DNA of 23,393 bases from CAJXZP01 sp047610145. GTDB taxonomy: Bacteria; Bacteroidota; Bacteroidia; Flavobacteriales_G; Salibacteraceae. This document shows, in pieces, positions 1 to 6,726 of this stretch. Within the stretch, counting starts at the first letter, position 1, and each line of letters starts with the position of its first letter. The position numbers were made by a program, and so were the translations under genes. The stretch covers positions 1 to 23,393 of the forward strand of contig JBLFZF010000049.1 in the NCBI GenBank assembly GCA_047610145.1. Reading direction: 5' to 3'. A model generated the notes under the pieces. That model worked only from the letters and a program-made list of their open reading frames with translations. It did not search any database and was not told the origin of the DNA.

Positions 1-411
1 TTTCCAATCAGGAGCCCCAGCCTCTATCCATTTTTTGATTAATCGAATTTCCTTCTTTGATAGGTATTTTGACAACAAGGGCATGCGATCATCGATATCC
101 AGAAAACAACAATTTGTTATTCGTTCATACAACAAAGAGTTCTTAGGGTTTCCTGGCTCTACTCGATAAGTAAAGCTAGCCTCTTCGTTATTTTTCTTTA
201 CAGGATGATATACTAGGGTGTAATAGGCGTTATTCATGCTTGTGAAATTCGGTTCAAAGCTTCCATCGTGGCAGCCCGAGCTATAGCAATTAAGATCAAA
301 AATATTTGAATACAAACGATCAAATGAATACCTCTTGTTCTTTTGCGCTAGGCCGTCAACATTGAAAACAGTTAGGGAAACTAATATCAATAAGAATACA
401 TTCCACTTCAT
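1..411 (-). CDS. Secreted mono-haem c-type cytochrome, PSCyt1-like (3' part missing)
   Basis: The frame is open from the ATG at 409-411 to the left edge, so 137 residues are visible and the C-terminus is cut off. Residues 1-23 form a Sec signal peptide ending GLAQ. A haem-attachment motif follows: Cys42, Cys47 and His48, i.e. CX4CH instead of the common CX2CH, within CYSSGCHDGSFEP. The later segment has a possible distal haem ligand, Met110 in DDRMP. It then ends with the cytochrome-like pattern LSKKEIRLIKKWIEAGAPDW (residues 117-136). This arrangement is typical of PSCyt1/mono-haem domains in Bacteroidota and planctomycetes. It is the last visible gene of the minus-strand operon, one base after the stop of the DUF1501-like gene, so electron transfer linked to the operon's other exported proteins is plausible but unproven. 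I am sure of the reading frame and export, and fairly sure of haem binding. Confidence 0.75.
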   Translation of the reverse strand, partial: MKWNVFLLILVSLTVFNVDGLAQKNKRYSFDRLYSNIFDLNCYSSGCHDGSFEPNFTSMNNAYYTLVYHPVKKNNEEASFTYRVEPGNPKNSLLYERITNCCFLDIDDRMPLLSKYLSKKEIRLIKKWIEAGAPDWK

Positions 412-412
412 T

Positions 413-1636
413 CTAGACTTTATAGATTTCGTTCAAAATGTTGCCTTGCAGCAGTTGTTTGGGAATCTCAGAATGAAAACCAAGTAAATCCGCCACGGTT
501 GGCATAACATCAATTAATTCCCGCTCAGTATCTACCACCTTGTTCTTTTGAATTAGTCCGTCAGGGCCCAAAACCAAACAAAATAAATCCCGTGATATCT
601 CGTCTCCAGTATGATCTACAGCCCTTCTTCCGAATTTATCAACTAGTGTGTTTCCCTCTTTATTCCTGCCAAATTCAGGTACAATTATCATTACGGTGTT
701 CTCTTTCAAAGAAGGGTCGTTTTGTATGGTTTCCCAGATCTTATAAGTGGCAAAGTCTGCTTTGTTCAAATTATTACAATATTCAGTAAAATTTGAATGT
801 CCAATGTCTGTTTCTTGCATATTAAACACAGTAAGTTTCGGTTTAAATTTCTTTAAAACCTCACTCGTAAAATAGGCATTATAGATGTCAGAATTTACTT
901 TTTCGCCTAGTCCCCAAACATTTCCATTACTTGCCGCGAAGTTTTTTTCAAAGCTTCCAAAAAAGGAGCTTAATTTGCCTTGCATACTTCTTTCAGATTG
1001 AAGAGAACTTCCTCCATTTAACATTTGATAGGCCTCCGAGTCAATATCAGGTAATCCAAATGAAACATTCGACTTAAACAAATTATAAGGCTGAACCATC
1101 GTAGCGGCATAGTTGCGTCCATACCCTGAATAACTGCTCGAATAAAGAAAAGGAAATGGTCCTCCTTGGTCACTAATCCACCAAGCGCTCAAAGGGTCCT
1201 GTCCTAGAGCAGAATGCTTTCTAAAAAGTTCAAAAACTGAAGGATAAGGTAATGGCTTTAATAAAGGAACTTCGTTTTCATACCGCCCCATTATACAGGC
1301 AGCATGAGCTGTATAATGTAAAGTAACCCCTTTGTTATACTTAAACTCTTTAAACAGTACGCCTTGCTTTATTAAAGGAGTGTTTGATAATAAGGGCATC
1401 CCATGAATCCCTTCTTTAATATCGGCAGAAATGGTTAAATTATTTCCGAAAATGTGTGGCATCAAACTCCCCTCCTTTTCTTCTATTGACTCAAAACTTC
1501 TAACTCCTCCTGCTAACATGCAAACGACAACGTGTTTCACTTTAGATGAGTCATAGTCAAAAGCACTTGCCAAGGATGTTGTTAAAAGGGCACCTGTTCC
1601 TAATCCAGATAGTTTTAAAAATTTTCTTCTTTTCAT
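413..1636 (-). CDS. Tat-exported DUF1501-like protein (alkaline-phosphatase/sulfatase superfamily)
   Basis: 407 residues. The N-terminus MKRRKFLKLSGLG is a clear twin-arginine signal, followed by a hydrophobic stretch and a cleavage region near SLASA, so the protein is exported folded, often a sign of a metal centre. The body resembles DUF1501 proteins: HVVVCMLAGGVRS near residue 35, THxxH-like HYTAHAACIMG near 107, NMQETDIGH near 275, and a C-terminal PEFGRN...DHTGDE block near 320-345. These Asp/His clusters are where the alkaline-phosphatase superfamily binds metal. The substrate is unknown. The start overlaps the stop of the upstream gene by 4 bp (ATGA), so translation is probably coupled. 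In planctomycetes DUF1501 genes typically sit beside PSCyt1/DUF1549/DUF1553 genes; here the downstream neighbour is a PSCyt1-like cytochrome. Confidence 0.75.
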   Translation of the reverse strand: MKRRKFLKLSGLGTGALLTTSLASAFDYDSSKVKHVVVCMLAGGVRSFESIEEKEGSLMPHIFGNNLTISADIKEGIHGMPLLSNTPLIKQGVLFKEFKYNKGVTLHYTAHAACIMGRYENEVPLLKPLPYPSVFELFRKHSALGQDPLSAWWISDQGGPFPFLYSSSYSGYGRNYAATMVQPYNLFKSNVSFGLPDIDSEAYQMLNGGSSLQSERSMQGKLSSFFGSFEKNFAASNGNVWGLGEKVNSDIYNAYFTSEVLKKFKPKLTVFNMQETDIGHSNFTEYCNNLNKADFATYKIWETIQNDPSLKENTVMIIVPEFGRNKEGNTLVDKFGRRAVDHTGDEISRDLFCLVLGPDGLIQKNKVVDTERELIDVMPTVADLLGFHSEIPKQLLQGNILNEIYKV

Positions 1637-2544
1637 AGGAACTCTCCCTTATACTCTTTACTTGTTAAAATTAAGAACAATAAATCACTTAAGTCTAGTT
1701 CCCCGTTTTGAATAGTCTTTATAAAATAATTTAACTCCAGCGATCTTGGGCTTCTATTTAACAATGCTCTATAAAGCTTAACTATATAAGTTCTTGAATT
1801 GTCCTTTAACTCTGTTTCATTGAAGATCAATTTACCCGTTTGTTTAAATTCTTTACACGTGTTTATCTGGGAAGGAGTTACAAACTCGAACGGCGTATTC
1901 GCTTTAACCCAGCTTTCCATTGAGGTGCTAAATTTTTGATAACTTCCATCTTCATTTGATGCTTTCCATTCCAAATAAAAGGTTTCATGTAAAGCTACAA
2001 ATTTCGCCACTTCATCCCGGTTATTCATAGCCCAAGAATTATATACACTACAACTATTTGTTACGAAATCACAGCTATTATTCATGGATGTAAAATCATT
2101 GTCTGGTAATCCTTTTGGTAAATATTCTCCATAAATGGAGAACAACTGAATCATAGAAATAGTGGCCATTTGTTCATTTTTCATGGACTGCCAAGCAATC
2201 AAATTAAACATCATTCCGTACAACCTTTCCGAATAATTAACTCTTACATCAGGAATAGGAACATTCATGTTTTTCAAATAAACCATTTCCTGTGGTGCCC
2301 CTATTTGCTTATGGTTGATCATGTTATCTATAATCACTCCGTAAGCGTATTCCTTATCGCCTATTGAGGAATAAAAGCGCATAAAACCATCCAGCTTTTG
2401 TGTAGAAACAGGTTGTTCGTAAAGCTTAAAATGCGTTGAAGTAAGTTTGCCTCTCACATCTACCCTTCGATCAATTTGAGCAAAACCATTTTGAACATAA
2501 CAAAAGCTTATTATAATATAGACTAGAATATCTACTACTCTCAT
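1633..2544 (-). CDS. Secreted protein of unknown function with DUF4214-like C-terminus
   Basis: I chose the ATG at 2542-2544 rather than the upstream in-frame ATG at 2592. It gives a normal Sec signal peptide (MRVVDILVYIIISFCYVQNGFAQ), has AAGAGA just upstream, and avoids a 43-bp overlap with the preceding gene. The result is 303 residues. The middle is helical, with an unusual Cys pair (NNSCDFVTNSCSVYNSW). The last ~50 residues (TYIVKLYRALLNRSP...TSKEYKGEFL) have the pattern of DUF4214-type modules and also resemble the end of DUF1553. I do not recognise the rest. It lies between a similar secreted protein and the DUF1501-like gene, which it overlaps by 4 bp, so it probably acts with them in the periplasm or at the surface. 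DUF1553/DUF1549-like ancestry is a guess. Confidence 0.7.
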   Translation of the reverse strand: MRVVDILVYIIISFCYVQNGFAQIDRRVDVRGKLTSTHFKLYEQPVSTQKLDGFMRFYSSIGDKEYAYGVIIDNMINHKQIGAPQEMVYLKNMNVPIPDVRVNYSERLYGMMFNLIAWQSMKNEQMATISMIQLFSIYGEYLPKGLPDNDFTSMNNSCDFVTNSCSVYNSWAMNNRDEVAKFVALHETFYLEWKASNEDGSYQKFSTSMESWVKANTPFEFVTPSQINTCKEFKQTGKLIFNETELKDNSRTYIVKLYRALLNRSPRSLELNYFIKTIQNGELDLSDLLFLILTSKEYKGEFL

Positions 2545-2549
2545 ATCTC

Positions 2550-3338
2550 TTATTTTATTGAGTTTGTCAAGATGATGAGTTTTAAGATGCAATCTAAACT
2601 ATAACAATCCAATTCATTCAAATAAACAGATAACTGGTTTGTAGACATTTCCTTTAAGGTTAGTTTTTCATACCAATACTTTAATTGATATTCTACATAG
2701 CTATCATTAGAAACTAATAAGTCCAAGTAATCAATCTTTCCTTGTCCCCCTTTAAAAAATAGTATTCCGGATTGCCCTTCTACCATTTTCACCCCATTCA
2801 ACCTTTCATATTCTGTTGGATATCGGTTTAACAAAAGGTAAAACGTCCTATTAACAAAATTATCCGAACCCATGTTTATCTCATCAAACCTTGGGTTATT
2901 CAACATTAGTATTATCAAGTCCTGATAGGCTAATTTTTTACTGATTAAATCTTGTTTAGCACTCTTGAGGGCCTTCCATCTTTCATAATCCAATTGAACT
3001 CTCTCATAAATATCCATGTTTCTTGAACCATAAACAATTTGTTCGGAATCCACTATTCCATTCATAATTTCACCCTCTGTTACGCTCTCTAAATAATCAT
3101 CAATCAACCATGAATAGATATTCAATTTAAATCGATCCTCATTAAAAATCCAGTTGGTTAAGCACTTTTCATTCGACTGGTTACAAGTAGCGAGAATTCC
3201 ATCAATTTCCTGTGAATTTGGGATATAACTTACCGACACTAAGAAGAGCTCTTTATTGATATTCTCTTGGGCCAAGCAAATATTAAGCTTAGTCATAGAA
3301 ACCATGAAAATCAAAATCAAAACTACACTTCTAGTCAT
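2550..3338 (-). CDS. Secreted protein of unknown function, 262 residues
   Basis: The ATG is at 3336-3338. A Sec signal peptide (MTRSVVLILIFMVSMTKLNICLAQ) is followed by a Cys pair (LATCNQSNEKC) near residues 50-57 and a second pair near the C-terminus (LDCYSLDC), suggesting disulphides outside the cytoplasm. A central region reads FVNRTFYLLLNRYPTEYERLNGVKMVEGQSG with the similar layout LLxRxP...E as the C-terminus of the next gene, so the two proteins may share a helical module. No catalytic motif is apparent. The gene starts 2 bp after the SGNH hydrolase gene and ends 5 bp before the next start, firmly inside the operon. Function is unknown. Confidence 0.7.
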   Translation of the reverse strand: MTRSVVLILIFMVSMTKLNICLAQENINKELFLVSVSYIPNSQEIDGILATCNQSNEKCLTNWIFNEDRFKLNIYSWLIDDYLESVTEGEIMNGIVDSEQIVYGSRNMDIYERVQLDYERWKALKSAKQDLISKKLAYQDLIILMLNNPRFDEINMGSDNFVNRTFYLLLNRYPTEYERLNGVKMVEGQSGILFFKGGQGKIDYLDLLVSNDSYVEYQLKYWYEKLTLKEMSTNQLSVYLNELDCYSLDCILKLIILTNSIK

Positions 3339-3340
3339 AA

Positions 3341-4387
3341 CTATTCAATTGTTTTAGAGACATTATTATATAAAATATCACATCCACCTGAGGTAAGATG
3401 ACAAATATCCAAAAAGTTTTCTCTCTTTTTATCTAAAATATTCTCAAAATCAATAAACAATACTTTCGGATAATGCTTTTTTGCTAATCTTTTAATCGCC
3501 TTGTTGTGGCCTTCTATTGAATAGGGAACACAGCTCGGGTTCCCATACAATTCAGTTGGAAACAACTTGCTAGCATAATCTAATTGCCCATTCTTAAAAT
3601 TATCATAGGAATAATTGCTTGGTTGGTAAAAAGCATATGTGCATAAAATGGGTTTCATTTTCGCCTGAAGAGCAGATTCAATTAGTGCATTATAATTCCT
3701 TTGGAATGATATAATACTTGGTCGAATACAGGGCAAATCAAAATACTTCTCAACTATTTGAGCATCTTCCTTTTCAATAAAACTTAAAAATTCTTTTGGG
3801 ATGTAATTTTGAAACCCCACCTTGCATTTAATCTTTTTTAGTACTAATTCAATATAATAAGGGCTTAACAAAAAACCCGATTCTTTGTGCTGTATGGCGG
3901 TCATAAGCTCATCATAAAATTCAATGTGCCTATACTCTATATCATAATCGGTCTTCAGTACATTGTTAGACCTAGTGTCATTAATTCCATGATAAATTAA
4001 CACATAGTCAAATTTGTAACTTTTTAAAAGCTTCAATTTAACTCTAGAGTCCAAACTGGTATGTCCTGGAAATGCAAGATTCAAAACGTTCCAATCTGTG
4101 TTTTGTTGATTAAACCCACAAAAACTAACTTGACGAAACTCACCTTCAATCATGATCTTAATAGTGTCCTCAAAAACCACACTACCTCCAAGTATTAGAA
4201 TGTTTTGTTTACTATCTTGATAATTATAATCATTTGCCTTTTGCAAATTAGGGTACTTTGATGTCAATATATCCTTCTGGCTCGTTTTCCATTTGGCATA
4301 CACTATTTTATGATAAACCCTGATTGTCCCTTCCAAGACAATGCCTAGCACCAGTATAAAGCCTATGTAATTACCAATCCTTTTCAT
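3341..4387 (-). CDS. Membrane-anchored SGNH/GDSL-family hydrolase
   Basis: 348 residues. The N-terminus (MKRIGNYIGFILVLGIVLEG) is one uncleaved TM anchor, placing the rest in the periplasm. The SGNH blocks are visible: ILGGSVV with nucleophile Ser69 (GGS in place of GDS), Gly108 in LAFPGHTS, Asn136 in YHGINDTR, and Asp327/His330 in DICHLTSGG. Family members are esterases, lipases or O-acetyl hydrolases acting on lipids and glycans; the actual ester is unknown. It is the first gene of the minus-strand operon ending with the DUF1501-like protein and the cytochrome. A TAnnTTTG box lies about 100 bp upstream. The Asn block and the DxxH block make the family call solid. Confidence 0.82.
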   Translation of the reverse strand: MKRIGNYIGFILVLGIVLEGTIRVYHKIVYAKWKTSQKDILTSKYPNLQKANDYNYQDSKQNILILGGSVVFEDTIKIMIEGEFRQVSFCGFNQQNTDWNVLNLAFPGHTSLDSRVKLKLLKSYKFDYVLIYHGINDTRSNNVLKTDYDIEYRHIEFYDELMTAIQHKESGFLLSPYYIELVLKKIKCKVGFQNYIPKEFLSFIEKEDAQIVEKYFDLPCIRPSIISFQRNYNALIESALQAKMKPILCTYAFYQPSNYSYDNFKNGQLDYASKLFPTELYGNPSCVPYSIEGHNKAIKRLAKKHYPKVLFIDFENILDKKRENFLDICHLTSGGCDILYNNVSKTIE

Positions 4388-4456
4388 GTATTTCCTATGC
4401 TATAAATTATAAACTACATTTGATTAAATCAGAAATGTGTAGCATAATTTTCTCAA

Positions 4457-4474
4457 TCTAGGAAAAAGCCTAGA
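4457..4474. repeat. Inverted repeat in the leader of the SGNH operon
   Basis: TCTAGG-AAAAAG-CCTAGA is a perfect 6-bp stem with a 6-base loop. It lies between the putative -7 box at 4489-4496 and the ATG of the SGNH hydrolase gene, so it would be in that operon's 5' untranslated region. It could be a small RNA hairpin or a repressor site. It is short enough to be chance. Confidence 0.4.
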
Positions 4475-4488
4475 CCCACACTATTCCT

Positions 4489-4521
4489 CAAATTTAATGT
4501 TTAATTTTACCTTTTTATCAA
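4489..4521 (-). promoter_or_regulatory. Possible Bacteroidota-type promoter of the SGNH/DUF1501 operon
   Basis: On the minus strand there is an exact TAnnTTTG match (TAAATTTG, 4489-4496) with a TTG 22 bases upstream (4519-4521). These fit the -7 and -33 elements described for Bacteroidota, although the spacing is a little long. The implied 5' leader is about 95 bases. AT-rich sequence makes chance matches likely, so this is only a candidate. Confidence 0.4.
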
Positions 4522-4544
4522 GTCTAGCTATTGTCATTTCAAAA

Positions 4545-5226
4545 ATGAAGAATCTCATCTATACTTTAACATTTATTGTTTTAACCATGTTGGTTCTTTA
4601 AAGTTGAGTTGCTTTCGGCTTATGCCATAAGAAACATTGTTAAATCAAGGGCCGGCTTAGCAACACCTGTCAAGGACGATGATTTCAAGATGGCGGAGTT
4701 TCTCTTTACACAGAGTAAGGAAGCTAGTTTTTGTAATTCGAAAGATCGTATTGACAAGCTAGAATTGGAATTAAAAGAACAAACTGATGGAATGTTCTAC
4801 ACCTACACTTCAGTTCAGTTAATTATTGAAACATTAAGGGCCGGCGATTATGAAAAATGTCTCTCGAATTTAGCCCTAGTTTCTGCTTTGCCTTCAAATC
4901 ATTACTTTTTACTTACCCTTTTTAACGATGTTATGGGGAAACTATTTTTTAGTTCTTACATTCTCGACCATCCAGAGCGAGTAAATAGAATAAAAGGCTT
5001 AATCTATCTACGGTGGGCTGAAGATGAAAATTATAAAGACTATGGCCTTAATGAACAAAGCAATATTTGTATATTCCCTTCCAATACATTTAGCAAAACG
5101 AGTAAACTAAATTTGGCTATTGAAAATTTTAGAATTTCTCTAGCGAGATATCCCAATGATATAGAGACTAAATGGTTGCTCAATGTATGTCACATTAGGA
5201 AATTACCCCGAAGCACTTGGGGATGA
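4545..5226 (+). pseudogene. Broken CRTAC1-like gene, part 1: signal peptide and TPR-like N-terminus
   Basis: Two frames are needed here. An ATG at 4545 starts a signal-peptide-like leader (MKNLIYTLTFIVLTMLVL) that stops at TAA 4599-4601. The next frame, open from 4585 with a TTG codon at 4609, continues LLSAYA (an A-x-A cleavage site) and then IRNIVKSRAGLATPVKDDDFKMAEFL, typical of the N-terminus of ASPIC/UnbV proteins. Dropping one T from CTTTAAA would join the leader to this frame. Helical TPR-like segments follow (LRAGDYEKCLSNL; AIENFRISLARYPNDIETKWLLN). The frame leaves the family consensus just after KWLLN and stops at 5226. An alternative is that translation really starts at TTG 4609 without a leader. 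Confidence 0.65.
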
Positions 5227-6040
5227 TCTTCGTATTGATTTGCATAAGTTCCAATCTAAGGACACCTTGGTTAAGTTTACTAATATAGCCTTGTCAAAAA
5301 AATTAAATTTCAATTCTTTCTACGGCGGTTCCTGCGTAGATGACTTTAACAATGATGGACTACTAGACATCATAAGCTCCTCTGGCGTCCTGAACCAAGA
5401 GATAAAATATTACCAAGAGTTCGATGAAACATTCCAAGATATTGCCCCTGCTAGTCAAATAAACCAAGGTGGAGGAGTGCACATTATACAGGCAGATTAC
5501 AATAATGACGGATATCTAGATGTTTACGTAATTCGTGGTGGTTGGTTAATGGAAGATTCTAAAAATCACCCGAACTCCTTACTAAGGAATAATGGAGACA
5601 ACACCTTCACTGATGTAAGCGAAAAACTTGGTTTATTAAATTTCACTGCCAGTCACACAGCCACTTGGGCTGATTTCAATGCTGATGGATGGATTGATCT
5701 TTTTGTTGGCAATGAGTACGCTCCTTCCCATGTATTTTTAAACAATCAAGGAACAGGGTTTAGTGAGGTTTCAAAATTGGCGGGGATCCAAATAGATAAG
5801 ATGGTTAAAGGGTGTTTTTCCGCAGACATAAACAACGATATGCTTCCAGATCTTTATGTCTCATGCTACAATAATAAGAATTACCTCTTTCTAAATCAAA
5901 GCTTAAACGGCAATATATCTTTCCAAGATATCAGTGCCTCCGCTGGAGTAGAGGACCCTGTTAAAAGCTTTTCTTGTTCGATTTTTGATTTTAATAACGA
6001 TGGATGGATGTTTTCTGTCCAAGCTATATTATGGATATGA
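5183..6040 (+). pseudogene. Broken CRTAC1-like gene, part 2: FG-GAP/VCBS repeats
   Basis: This frame resumes the family consensus immediately (MYVTLGNYPEAL, then FYGGSCVDDFNNDGLLDII). It carries calcium-loop-type DxNxDGxxD motifs of FG-GAP/VCBS beta-propeller blades: DFNNDGLLD, DYNNDGYLD, DFNADGWID, DINNDMLPD and DFNNDGW. The shift from part 1 is explained by loss of one AT from an expected ATAT at 5182-5185. The good frame ends at DFNNDGWM (about 6010), after which it reads FSVQAILWI and stops at 6040. There is no credible independent start or ribosome site for this piece, which argues for one gene interrupted, not three genes. Confidence 0.7.
5999..6010 (+). repeat. (GATG)3 tetranucleotide repeat at a frameshift
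   Basis: Three perfect GATG units sit exactly where the FG-GAP reading frame is lost. The expected protein is DGWMDVF, which needs four units; three units shift the frame by -4. It is therefore a slipped-strand deletion site, or a sequencing error in a repeat. Confidence 0.7.
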
Positions 6041-6693
6041 ATATTTATAGTCGCCAGTATACCGACTCTACATTTACTTTTGAGCCTGCAATGTTGTATC
6101 TCAACAATCAAGATAACACCTTCGAACCATTGGAATTGCCCATATTAAACCGAAGCTTCATGGCTATGGGATTAAATTTTGCAGATATTGATAATGATGG
6201 GTTTTTAGATGTTTATATGGGCACGGGCTATACCGACCTTGCTTCAATTGTACCAAATATTTTACTATACAATGATCACGGGAAGGGCTTCATAGATATA
6301 AGTTTGACCAGCAACACAGGACACCTACAAAAAGGTCATGGCATTTCCTTTTTTGATTACGAAAAAGATGGAGATTTAGATATTTACGAGAGCATGGATG
6401 GGTTCTATCCGATAGATCAATTTGACAACGTGTTGTTTCAAAATACAGGTAATTCAAACAACTGGATTGGTTTAAAACTAGTAGGAAGAACATCTACTAT
6501 TGGCACTAAGATACAGTTGGATTTAGAAGATACGCAGAAGATCTATCGTGAACTTAACTCAGGGGGAAGTTATGGTTCCTCACCCTTAGAAAAAGTAGTA
6601 GGCTTGGGTCAAACTGATGAAATTGTACGAATAAAAATAACCTGGATGAATGGTTCTGTTCAAGTTATAGATTCACCTGCAATTAATCAGTAA
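6004..6693 (+). pseudogene. Broken CRTAC1-like gene, part 3: FG-GAP repeats and ASPIC/UnbV domain
   Basis: Picks up the lost frame at MDVFCPSYIMDMN and continues with FG-GAP motifs DIDNDGFLD and DYEKDGDLD. It ends in an ASPIC/UnbV domain (NWIGLKLVGRTSTIGTKIQL, then YRELNSGGSYGSSP, LGQTDEIVRIKITWMNGSVQ). The stop at 6691-6693 falls inside the usual end of this domain (SPAINQ-stop). The same frame continues as HIIHQASNL to a TAA at 6721-6723, so TAA at 6691 may be a nonsense change of a Tyr codon. Together the three parts would encode roughly 715 residues, a normal length for an exported CRTAC1-like protein. Confidence 0.7.
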
Positions 6694-6726
6694 CATATCA
6701 TACATCAAGCATCAAACCTTTAAGAA

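Noticed and set aside
1633..2592. Secreted-protein gene starting at ATG 2592
   Set aside because: Sixteen hydrophilic residues would precede the signal peptide and the overlap with the upstream gene would be 43 bp; the ATG at 2544 fits a signal peptide and a ribosome site.
4609..5226. A separate real gene starting at TTG 4609
   Set aside because: The protein ends in a non-family tail just where the family sequence continues in another frame, and a signal peptide remnant precedes it, so one broken gene is the simpler reading.
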